From: GCA-2731375 sp964462145
Lineage (GTDB): Bacteria; Pseudomonadota; Alphaproteobacteria; GCA-2731375
Direction: 5' to 3'
Assembly: GCA_964462145.1 (NCBI GenBank)
Contig: CAYWYB010000121.1
Location: forward strand, 1 to 14,016
Length of the DNA stretch: 14,016 nucleotides
The number at the start of each line of letters is the position of its first letter. The first letter of the stretch is position 1. Made by a program: the position numbers and the translations under genes. Shown in pieces: positions 6,569 through 13,956 of the stretch. Under the pieces are notes generated by a model. That model was given only the letters and a program-made list of their open reading frames with translations, did no database searches and was not told where the DNA came from.

Positions 6569-7627
6569 ATGATATTGGACGAGGTCGAAACACCGGCGGT
6601 ATTGATCGATATCGACGTGGCGGAGCGTAATATCCAGGGCTGCCAGGACTATTGCGACGAACACAACATCGCGCTGCGCCCGCATATCAAGACCCACAAG
6701 CTGCCGCGTCTGGCGCAGGCGCAAATCGATGCCGGGGCCGTTGGCATCACCTGCCAGAAAATCGGCGAGGCGGAAGTCATGGCGGCGGCCGGTATCACGG
6801 ATATCCTGCTGACCTACAATATCCTGGGCCCGGGCAAACTGGCCCGGCTGCGGCGCCTGCATGACGACATCAAACTGTCCGTGACCGCCGACAGCGCGGT
6901 GGTGTTACGGGGTTTGAGCGAGGCCTTCGCGGATGCGGAACGGCCCCTGGCGGTATTGATCGAATGCGATACGGGGGGCAACCGCTGCGGCGTGCAATCG
7001 CCCCAAGCCGCCGTCGAACTGGCGGAACAGATCGGCCAGAGCATGGGCCTGCGCTTTGCCGGCCTGATGACCTATCCCAAGGCCGGCGGCACGGCGGATG
7101 TGCAGGCCTTCATGGCCGATGCCAAGGCATTGCTGGCCGAGGCCGGCTATGCCTGCGCCACGATTTCCAGCGGCGGCAGCCCCGATCTGCGCCAGGCCCA
7201 TCTGGCCCCCGTGGTCGAGGAATACCGGGTTGGCACCTATATCTACAACGACCGCTCGTTGCTGGCCCGCGGTGCCTGTGATCTGGATGATTGCGCCCTG
7301 CACGTGTTGGCAACGGTAATCAGTATCCCGACGCCGGAGCGGGCGATCATCGATGCGGGCAGCAAGATCCTGACCACGGACTTGTTCGGCCTGGAGGGTT
7401 ATGGGGTGGTCGTCGATCATCCCCTATTGGCGGTCTCTGCCCTGAACGAGGAACACGGCCATATTGATTGCAGCCGGGCGCCGGATTGTCTCTCGGTGGG
7501 CGACCGTATCCGCATCGTGCCGAACCATGCCTGCGTGGTCAGCAACATGGTGGATCAGGTCTACCTGATGGACGGCGACGAGGTTTTTTCCGTCGAGGAC
7601 GTGGCGGCCAGGGGGATGGTCGTCTAA
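6569..7627 (+). CDS. D-serine dehydratase/D-threonine aldolase-like PLP enzyme (alanine racemase fold)
   Basis: A 352-residue fold-type III PLP enzyme. The PLP lysine is K41 in LRPHIKTHK (36-44), followed by CQKIGEAEVMAAAG, the standard second motif. ISSGGSPD (199-206) binds the phosphate. The C-terminal metal site is PNHACVV, giving H320 and C322. The family includes D-threonine aldolase (His/Asp metal site) and D-serine or D-threo-3-hydroxyaspartate dehydratases (His/Cys); the HxC pair favours the dehydratase side, but substrate assignment stays open. It starts 4 bp after the D-aminoacylase stop with only a weak AGGG upstream, which suggests translational coupling. Likely job: breaking down a D-hydroxy-amino acid released by the acylase. 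Confidence 0.85.
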   Translation: MILDEVETPAVLIDIDVAERNIQGCQDYCDEHNIALRPHIKTHKLPRLAQAQIDAGAVGITCQKIGEAEVMAAAGITDILLTYNILGPGKLARLRRLHDDIKLSVTADSAVVLRGLSEAFADAERPLAVLIECDTGGNRCGVQSPQAAVELAEQIGQSMGLRFAGLMTYPKAGGTADVQAFMADAKALLAEAGYACATISSGGSPDLRQAHLAPVVEEYRVGTYIYNDRSLLARGACDLDDCALHVLATVISIPTPERAIIDAGSKILTTDLFGLEGYGVVVDHPLLAVSALNEEHGHIDCSRAPDCLSVGDRIRIVPNHACVVSNMVDQVYLMDGDEVFSVEDVAARGMVV

Positions 7628-7709
7628 GCGTTATTTCGCGCTGGTGAAGCCACGGGAATCCGGCTTAAAATACACATTAAGTTTTTTGCAACTGACGATG
7701 GGCGGTCTC

Positions 7710-8747
7710 ATGAGTTGGTATGATCTGGCTTCCGGGCTGGACGCCTTCGCGGATTTCGAGCTGCAATTCGACGCCGCTCTTATCAACCGGTTCGAACAGG
7801 CGGCGGGCGCCCGCCCCATGGGGCCGATCCGGATGCATACCCCGACTTTTCGGTCCTACGCCAGCGACGAAATCCAGGGCTGCGGCAAGAACAGCTTTCC
7901 CGCCTTTTCCATTACCGGCCCCGCCTGTGCCCTGAACTGCGACCATTGCCAGGCTAAAATTCTGGAGCCGATGATACCCGCCACCAATCCAGAGGAACTG
8001 GACCGCAAGGTACGCGATTTGGTTCTGTTGCAGGATTTGCAGGGCTTCCTGCTTTCGGGCGGTTCCAACAGGCGCAACGAAGTACCTTATGAACGATATT
8101 ACCGAGTGGTGGAAAAGCTGAAGCGTGATTTTCCCTATCTGAAGATCGCCATGCATACGGCCCTGCTGGATGAAGCGGCGGCCAAGGGCATGGAGAGCGC
8201 CGGCGTCGATGTGGCCATGACCGACGTCATCGGCCATCAGGACACCATCCGCGAAGTCTATCATCTGGACCGCTCCATCGATGACTTTGAAGGCACCTTG
8301 CAGGCCCTGCGCACCACTGCCATGGATGTCGTGCCCCATATCGTCATCGGGCTGCATTATGGGCGGGTTCTGGGCGAGTTGAACGCGCTGGAGATGATCG
8401 CCCGGCATGACCCGGACAGCCTGGTCATGGTCGTCGTCATGCCTTTCTACGCGCCAAGGGATAAGGCTTTCGCCACCGTCGACCCCAGCGAAATCGGCGA
8501 GATATTCCTGACCGCGCGGGAACGCCTGACCGACAAGCCCGTGCAACTGGGCTGTGCCAGGCCGGCGGGAACCCACAAGATGATAACCGACACCTACGCC
8601 GCCATGGCCGGCCTGGACGGCATCGCCTTCCCCGCCGAAGGCACCGTCGCCCTGTCGCGCGCCATTGGGCGGGAGGTCGATCAACAACACGCCTGCTGTT
8701 CCATGGTGGTGGACGGCGTGGGCGGCAAGATTACCTGCGCCGCGTGA
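7710..8747 (+). CDS. lipS2: Radical SAM lipoyl synthase component LipS2
   Basis: With ATG 7710 the protein has 345 residues. The SAM cluster motif is CALNCDHC with C73, C77 and C80, preceded by SITGPACALNC. GFLLSGGSNRR follows as the second SAM contact. C-terminal features are LGCARPAGTHK and HACCSMV. The sequence style and the neighbours (second radical SAM, FAD reductase, lipoate ligase) match the LipS1/LipS2 pair, which together act as lipoyl synthase by inserting sulfur at C6 and C8 of a protein-bound octanoyl group. Which of the two is LipS1 or LipS2 rests on recalled family traits and could be swapped. Start is uncertain: ATG 7698 and GTG 7644 are in frame, none with a good ribosome site; 7710 has GGGCGG shortly upstream. 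It follows the previous gene by about 80 bp and nearly touches lipT. Confidence 0.72.
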   Translation: MSWYDLASGLDAFADFELQFDAALINRFEQAAGARPMGPIRMHTPTFRSYASDEIQGCGKNSFPAFSITGPACALNCDHCQAKILEPMIPATNPEELDRKVRDLVLLQDLQGFLLSGGSNRRNEVPYERYYRVVEKLKRDFPYLKIAMHTALLDEAAAKGMESAGVDVAMTDVIGHQDTIREVYHLDRSIDDFEGTLQALRTTAMDVVPHIVIGLHYGRVLGELNALEMIARHDPDSLVMVVVMPFYAPRDKAFATVDPSEIGEIFLTARERLTDKPVQLGCARPAGTHKMITDTYAAMAGLDGIAFPAEGTVALSRAIGREVDQQHACCSMVVDGVGGKITCAA

Positions 8748-8752
8748 CGGCC

Positions 8753-9835
8753 ATGGAAACCGCCGGCAATATCGAGGGTGTGGATGTGGCGGTGGCCGGT
8801 CTGGGCCCTGCCGGCGCCCTGGCCGCCGCCGGTGCTGCCGAAGCCGGTTTGAACGTAATCGCCTTCGACCGCAAAAAGGCACCTGGCCAGCCTGTGCAAT
8901 GCGCCGAATTCGTGCCCGCCATGCTGAACCATGAAACGGACGGGATCGCGGCGGTGACGCGGCAATTAATTTCACACATGCGCAGCTTCGTCGAAGGGCT
9001 GCCGCCCGACGATACAGCCGATTTTCGTGGCAATATGATCGACCGCGACCAATTGGACGCTCAATTGGCCGCCCACGCCAGGGCCATGGGCGCCAGGTGC
9101 GAAATGGCTGTCGGGGTCGCCGGGATCTCGGCGGATGGCATAGTGGAAACCACTGACGGGCGGCGCATTCGCCCGCGCGTTCTGATCGGCGCCGACGGTC
9201 CGCGCTCGATCGTGGGCCGCGCCATTGGTTCATGCAATAGGTCGCTGGTTGAAACCCGGCAGATCACCGTGCCGTTACTGCAAGCAATGGATGCCACCGA
9301 TATCTTTCTACGCGCCGATATTGTCGGCGGCTATGGCTGGCTGTTCCCCAAGGGTGATACCGCCAATCTGGGCCTGGGCGTGGTGCCGGAAGAACGCGAG
9401 CGCCTGAAACCGCTGTTGCAGCAATTGCACCAAGAGTTGCAGGAAAAAGGCCGGGTCGGCGACGAGATCCTGCGCCATACGGGCGGGGCAATTCCCGTTG
9501 GCGGCATGATCAGGTGCCGGGGCGAACTGGGCACGGTTCAGGTCTTGTTGGCGGGTGATGCCGCCGGGCTGACCAACCCCATTACCGGTGCCGGCATTCC
9601 CGCCGCGATCCATTCGGGCATGCTGGCGGGGGCGGCGCTTCGCGCCTGGTTTGACGGTGCGCCCGAGGCCCTGGCGGAATACCAGGAAGAACTCGAAGAT
9701 TTGTATCAGGCCTCGCTGCAACGGGCCTGCCAACGAAGGGCCGAAATGCTCAGCCAATATGACCATGGCGGGCGTCCCGATGCAGCCGCCCTGCGGCGAA
9801 GCTGGATCGCCTACGATGCCTACTGGGCCGCGTGA
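8753..9835 (+). CDS. lipT: FAD-dependent oxidoreductase of the geranylgeranyl-reductase family, LipT-like
   Basis: A 360-residue flavoprotein of the GGR-like group. The N-terminal Rossmann motif is AGLGPAG (G16, G18, G21). The second FAD motif is GADGPRS (146-152), and GDAAGLTNPITGAGI (268-282) is the C-terminal FAD signature. GGYGWLFPKG (192-201) is the typical GGR motif. Archaeal members reduce isoprenoid double bonds, but a homologue (LipT) is found beside LipS1/LipS2 genes in sulfur oxidisers and is thought to supply electrons to lipoate assembly. Sandwiched here between the two radical SAM genes, the LipT reading is more likely. GTG 8744 overlaps the lipS2 stop (GTGA) and is an alternative start giving three more residues; I prefer ATG 8753. 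Either way it is translationally close-coupled. Confidence 0.75.
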   Translation: METAGNIEGVDVAVAGLGPAGALAAAGAAEAGLNVIAFDRKKAPGQPVQCAEFVPAMLNHETDGIAAVTRQLISHMRSFVEGLPPDDTADFRGNMIDRDQLDAQLAAHARAMGARCEMAVGVAGISADGIVETTDGRRIRPRVLIGADGPRSIVGRAIGSCNRSLVETRQITVPLLQAMDATDIFLRADIVGGYGWLFPKGDTANLGLGVVPEERERLKPLLQQLHQELQEKGRVGDEILRHTGGAIPVGGMIRCRGELGTVQVLLAGDAAGLTNPITGAGIPAAIHSGMLAGAALRAWFDGAPEALAEYQEELEDLYQASLQRACQRRAEMLSQYDHGGRPDAAALRRSWIAYDAYWAA

Positions 9836-9860
9836 GACTGTAATAGGGAGAAAGCCGAAG

Positions 9861-11111
9861 ATGTCCTGTTCGGAAATGCCGCAACAACCGGCTTTGGATT
9901 TTATCAATGAGCCCGGCAAAGACATTAACCTGGCCAAAGAGATGCGGCCGCGCGTACCGGGCACGGCACCTGCGGAAACGCGCAATGGCGGCCGCGTCAA
10001 AGGCAACGGGGTCAGTGCCAAGGGGCTATACAAACCAGATTACCGCGTTCTGACGCCCGACATGCGCTCGCCGGACTATGTGCAGATGTCCACGGCGGCG
10101 GCGATTACCCTGGGCGTGCTGCCGGGCAAGATGTACCGCACCTCGTGTACCCGTTGCCTCAACTTGTTGTTGACCTATCCCGAAGGCTGTCGGGCCAATT
10201 GCGCCTATTGCGGCCTGGCCCGCCACCGCGAAGCCGAGCGTGACTATGCCGACCGCAATTTCATCCGGGTCGACTGGCCGGCGGTGCCCTTTGACGATGT
10301 GATCGATATTGTTGCCTCGGGGGGCGATGGCGGCCGTTTCCACCGCATGTGCATTTCCATGATTACCCATCCCAACTCCGATGCCGATACGGTGACGGTG
10401 CTGCGCCGCTGGCAGGAAAAGATAAAAGATATCCCGATCTCGATCCTCTCCAACCCCACCACCATGCAGCGCCAGGACGTCCAGCAATTACATGACCTTG
10501 GGGCGGAGATTTTCACCATCGCCCTTGATGCCGCAAACCCAGCCGTGTTCGATCGGACAAGGGGTTCGGGCGTGCAATCACCGCACAGTTGGGAGAAGTA
10601 CTGGAGCGTCCTGGAAGACGCGGCGGATATTTTCGGACCGGAGAAATTCGGCGCTCATTTGATTGTCGGCATGGGCGAGAGCGAGCACGATGTTCTCACC
10701 CAAGTGCAGCGCCTGCGCGACATGGGCGGACATAGCCACATGTTCGCCTTTTTCCCCGAAAAGGGCTCGCTGATGGATCATCTGCCGCCAACGCCACGGG
10801 CGCAATGGCGGCGGGTGCAACTGGCCCGCTATCTGATCGATTATCGAAATGTACGGTTGGAGCAGATGCGCTTTGACGAAGCTGGCCGGGTCATCGGCTT
10901 CGGCCTGCCGCAAGCGGACCTGGATGCGGTGATCGATGCCGGTGTCGCCTTTCGCACCTCCGGTTGCCCGGGCAAGAAAGGCGAGGATATCTCCGCCTGT
11001 GACCGACCCTTTGGTGACAGCCCGCCCAGCGATATCGCCTCCTATCCCTTCAAGCTGAACAAGAGGGACGTGGCCAAGGTGCGCCGGCAACTGGGCCCCT
11101 GCGACGGCTGA
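9861..11111 (+). CDS. lipS1: Radical SAM lipoyl synthase component LipS1
   Basis: A 416-residue radical SAM protein. Core motif: NLLLTYPEGC RANCAYCGLA, with SAM cluster cysteines C110, C114 and C117. Also characteristic are NFIRVDWP (133-140), CISMITHPN (164-172), IVGMGESEHD, MFAFFPEKGS and LARYLIDYR. Two further cysteines precede the motif (C96, C99) and two lie near the end (C369 in TSGCPG and C380 in SACDRP); they are candidates for an auxiliary iron-sulfur cluster that could donate sulfur, as in classical LipA. About 70 residues precede the conserved core and look partly unstructured. The start is ATG 9861, with GGAG ten bases upstream; the frame is open further upstream but inside lipT. 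The gene is 25 bp from lipT and 15 bp from the ligase gene. Partner: LipS2. Confidence 0.78.
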   Translation: MSCSEMPQQPALDFINEPGKDINLAKEMRPRVPGTAPAETRNGGRVKGNGVSAKGLYKPDYRVLTPDMRSPDYVQMSTAAAITLGVLPGKMYRTSCTRCLNLLLTYPEGCRANCAYCGLARHREAERDYADRNFIRVDWPAVPFDDVIDIVASGGDGGRFHRMCISMITHPNSDADTVTVLRRWQEKIKDIPISILSNPTTMQRQDVQQLHDLGAEIFTIALDAANPAVFDRTRGSGVQSPHSWEKYWSVLEDAADIFGPEKFGAHLIVGMGESEHDVLTQVQRLRDMGGHSHMFAFFPEKGSLMDHLPPTPRAQWRRVQLARYLIDYRNVRLEQMRFDEAGRVIGFGLPQADLDAVIDAGVAFRTSGCPGKKGEDISACDRPFGDSPPSDIASYPFKLNKRDVAKVRRQLGPCDG

Positions 11112-11126
11112 GCCGGATTGAATGGC

Positions 11127-12998
11127 ATGGCCAAGAACACGCGCGCCTTCCGGGTCATCGATACGGGCCTGCGCGATGCCCGCGCCAACATCGCCTTTGA
11201 TCAGGCTCTGATCGATGCGCGCCTGGCCGGAAGCATTCCCGACACCATTCGCTTTCTTCGCTTTCCCCCCTCGGCCCTGGTCGGCGTGCATCAGGTATTG
11301 CCCCACGAAGTCCGCCTTGAATACTGCCACGAACAGGGCATCCAGGTAGCCCGGCGCATAACGGGCGGCGGCGCCCTGTTCATGGACGAGCGGCAGTTGG
11401 GCTGGGAACTGGTATTTGACCGGGCGCTGTTTCGGGGAACCGAGCCGGGCGCGGCCAGCCTGGCCCAGATCAGTGCCCGCATCTGCGAGGCGGCGGCGGC
11501 CGGTCTGCGACGTCTTGGCGTCGCGGCAGAATTCAGGCCGCGCAACGATATCGAGGTGGCGGGGCGCAAGCTTGGCGGCACCGGCGGCATCCACGACGGC
11601 CAGGTGCTGTTCTTTCAGGGCACTTTGTTGATTGATTTCGATCCCGCCCGAATGATCGCGGCACTGAAGACACCGGCCCACAAATTGGCCCGCCGCGACC
11701 TGGCCGAGGCCCGCCAGCGGGTCGTCAGTCTGGCCGAATTACTGCCCGGCAGCCTGCCGGAGATGAGCGAAATTCAGGACGCATTGCTGACAGGTTTTGC
11801 CGAGAATCTGGATATCGCGCCATATCGCGGCGAGATAACCGGGACAGAGGAAACGCTTGCCCGCGAACTGCTGCACGATGAAATAGGCCGTGATGATTTC
11901 GTCGACGGCATCGCCGTGCCCGAAAGTGGCGAAACCCGTCTGAGTGCGACTCTGAACCTGGACGGCGGCGCCATCCGTGCCGATATCCGCGTCCCAGATG
12001 CACGGCGAGGCCGCATCCAGGATATCCTTTTAAGCGGTGATTTCTTTCTCACGCCGCCCCGGGCGATTTATGATCTCGAGGCGCGCCTGCGCGGTGCTGC
12101 TCGCGAGGATGTCGCCGGCATCATCACGGGCATGTTTGACGAAGGCGCGATCGAGTGCCTGGAGCTGACGCCGGATGATTTCTGCCGGGCCGTGGACATG
12201 GCCCTGCGCCAGCTATCAATCAATAGCGGCGGCAAGACCCTCCGCGGCCATTTCATCGGCCAGGCCGCCGCGGGCAAGCCAACCCTGGTCTTCCTGCATG
12301 ATGCGTTGGGCTGCACCCGTTTCTGGCGCGATTTCTGCCACCGCCTGAGCGAACGCACCGGCCTGCCGGCACTCGTATACGACCGCCTTGGCGCCGGCTA
12401 TTCCGATCCATTGGAAGAACCGTTCGAAACGCTCTACATGACCGGCGAGGCCCTTCGCACGCTTCCGGACGTCCTGCGCGCGGCGGGAATAGACGACGCC
12501 ATTCTGATCGGTCATTCCGATGGCGGCACCATCGCCCTGACCTGCGCGGGCGCGGCGCCGGATCAGATCCGCGCCGTTATCGCCATCGCGCCGCATCTGT
12601 ACCGCGAAGCGCGCACTCTCGAAGCCGTGCGCGAACGGATCGAGGAATTCGAAACCGGCGATCTGAAGGCCCGCCTGGCGCGTTATCATGGCGGCAAGAC
12701 CGAGGCCCTGTTCGAAAGGCTGGTACAAAGCTGGACGGCAGCGGACGCCCCGGACTGGGGCGTTGCGCCATATGTCTCGAGAGTATGCTGCCCGGTGCTG
12801 GCCATCCAGGGCGCGGATGACGAATATTTCTCCGCCGCGCAACTGGATTCCATTCAAGCCATCGTACATGCCGGTTTTGAGCGGCTGATCATCGAAGACT
12901 GCGGCCACGTCCCCCAGCACAGCGCGGCGGATGAGGTTCTGGACGCCATGGCGGATTTTATTGACCGCGCCCTCACGGCCCCGGAGGTATCAAATTGA
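11127..12998 (+). CDS. slpl(AB): Fused sLpl(AB)-type lipoate/octanoate-protein ligase and alpha/beta hydrolase
   Basis: A single uninterrupted frame of 623 residues with three parts. Residues 1-235: lipoate-protein ligase catalytic domain, with RRITGGGA (76-83) and catalytic lysine K148 in DIEVAGRKLGGTGG. Residues about 240-362: a small accessory domain like LplB/the C-terminal domain of LplA, so both A and B parts are there, as in sLpl(AB). Residues about 370-615: a complete alpha/beta hydrolase with oxyanion motif HDALG (391-395), nucleophile elbow GHSDGG (S464), acid at D564 or D565 (GADDE) and histidine H594 (CGHVPQ). The ligase activates octanoate or lipoate with ATP and transfers it to a lysine of a target protein. 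The hydrolase may free the fatty acid from a thioester, or remove lipoate; this is inference. ATG 11127 is chosen over TTG 11118. Gap from lipS1 is 15 bp. Confidence 0.85.
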   Translation: MAKNTRAFRVIDTGLRDARANIAFDQALIDARLAGSIPDTIRFLRFPPSALVGVHQVLPHEVRLEYCHEQGIQVARRITGGGALFMDERQLGWELVFDRALFRGTEPGAASLAQISARICEAAAAGLRRLGVAAEFRPRNDIEVAGRKLGGTGGIHDGQVLFFQGTLLIDFDPARMIAALKTPAHKLARRDLAEARQRVVSLAELLPGSLPEMSEIQDALLTGFAENLDIAPYRGEITGTEETLARELLHDEIGRDDFVDGIAVPESGETRLSATLNLDGGAIRADIRVPDARRGRIQDILLSGDFFLTPPRAIYDLEARLRGAAREDVAGIITGMFDEGAIECLELTPDDFCRAVDMALRQLSINSGGKTLRGHFIGQAAAGKPTLVFLHDALGCTRFWRDFCHRLSERTGLPALVYDRLGAGYSDPLEEPFETLYMTGEALRTLPDVLRAAGIDDAILIGHSDGGTIALTCAGAAPDQIRAVIAIAPHLYREARTLEAVRERIEEFETGDLKARLARYHGGKTEALFERLVQSWTAADAPDWGVAPYVSRVCCPVLAIQGADDEYFSAAQLDSIQAIVHAGFERLIIEDCGHVPQHSAADEVLDAMADFIDRALTAPEVSN

Positions 12999-13022
12999 CA
13001 AGCAATTTCCGCTTGCTAATGT
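12995..13022 (+). promoter_or_regulatory. Candidate sigma-70 promoter for the DUF169 gene with inverted repeat in the spacer
   Basis: A perfect TTGACA (12995-13000), overlapping the stop of the ligase-hydrolase gene, is followed after 16 bases by TAATGT (13017-13022), a partial -10 match. Within and overlapping the spacer is an inverted repeat AGCAA-N7-TTGCT (13001-13017), which would suit a repressor operator. A 162-bp gap before the next gene supports a separate promoter. The -10 is imperfect. Confidence 0.45.
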
Positions 13023-13160
13023 AAATTTCAGAAGCGCGCGAAACAGCTATCAGCCGCGACTTCATTCCACACCGGCCGCCGCCAGCCAACCAGGCGTTTG
13101 CCGGATCGTTGTACCGCCTGCCGTGCCCGTCCGCCCCGGATGGCACCTTGGAGAGTGATC

Positions 13161-13955
13161 ATGACCAGCGCCAACTGTTTCAACGACAAATTCGAATACG
13201 ACTATGCCGGCCTTGTCGAAGGCTTGAACCGCTACCTGCGGCTGAAGGCAACGCCGATCGGCCTGAAACGCTTCAAAACGGTGGCAGAGATGGAGGCGGT
13301 GCCAAAGGTCCGCCGACCTAATCCAGCCGAAAAAATCGCCATGGATCAGGTCGTCGGCCAGAGCCGCTGGATCGGCTATACCCTTGGCATCACCATGGAC
13401 AATCTGATGGGCGCACAATGCGGCGCCGTGGTCGGCCTGCACCCACGCGATGAGGAATGGCTGGCGGGCGAGCGCATGAACGGCGTCTGGTACGGCACCC
13501 TGGAAGACAGCGCCGCCCATCAGGCGGCCATGACCTGCGCCTCGTACGGTGATTACGAGGCACTGGTGACCTCGCCCCTGACCTCCGGCCGGATCGACAA
13601 TCCGGATATTTGCCTGATCTATATGACACCGGGCCAGATGATAACTTTCATCAATGGCCTGCAGCACGTGAACTACAAGAAGTATAATTTCAGCTGCGTC
13701 GGTGAAAGCGCCTGCGCAGACTCCTGGGGCAACGCACTGGCCACCGGTGAGCCCTCGGTCTCCATCCCCTGCTATGCGGAACGCAAGTTCGGCGGCGTCC
13801 TGGACGAGGAAATGCTGATCGCGATCCCGCCCAGCTATCTGCCCAGCGTCGTCAAGGGCCTGGAAGAATTGAGCAAGGTCGGCCTGCGCTATCCGATCCC
13901 CAACCACGGCGTCGGGAAATCACCGCTGGATAGCATCGCGACCAGCTACGGCTAG
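13161..13955 (+). CDS. DUF169 family protein of unknown function
   Basis: A 264-residue protein fitting the DUF169 family (PF02596). The region around NFSCVGESACADSWGNALATG followed by SIPCYAERKFGGVLDEEM is the family hallmark. Cysteines lie at 6, 87, 126, 151, 179, 185 and 204; C179, C185 and C204 are within the conserved block and could bind a metal or act in redox chemistry. There is no signal peptide or membrane segment. Start ATG 13161 has GGAG (13150-13153) 7 bases upstream; an upstream in-frame ATG at 13098 would add 21 arginine- and cysteine-rich residues and is unlikely. The function of the family is not known to me. It follows the lipoate module in the same direction after 162 bp and has a candidate promoter of its own. 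A palindromic repeat begins two bases after the stop. Confidence 0.85.
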   Translation: MTSANCFNDKFEYDYAGLVEGLNRYLRLKATPIGLKRFKTVAEMEAVPKVRRPNPAEKIAMDQVVGQSRWIGYTLGITMDNLMGAQCGAVVGLHPRDEEWLAGERMNGVWYGTLEDSAAHQAAMTCASYGDYEALVTSPLTSGRIDNPDICLIYMTPGQMITFINGLQHVNYKKYNFSCVGESACADSWGNALATGEPSVSIPCYAERKFGGVLDEEMLIAIPPSYLPSVVKGLEELSKVGLRYPIPNHGVGKSPLDSIATSYG

Positions 13956-13956
13956 G

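Noticed and set aside
7677..9233. Minus-strand frame of about 518 codons opposite lipS2 and lipT
   Set aside because: It spans two genes with clear catalytic motifs on the plus strand and has no protein-like motif.
13098..13160. Upstream in-frame start for the DUF169 protein
   Set aside because: It has no ribosome site, and the extra residues are Arg/Cys/Pro-rich and unlike the family start; ATG 13161 has GGAG at good spacing.
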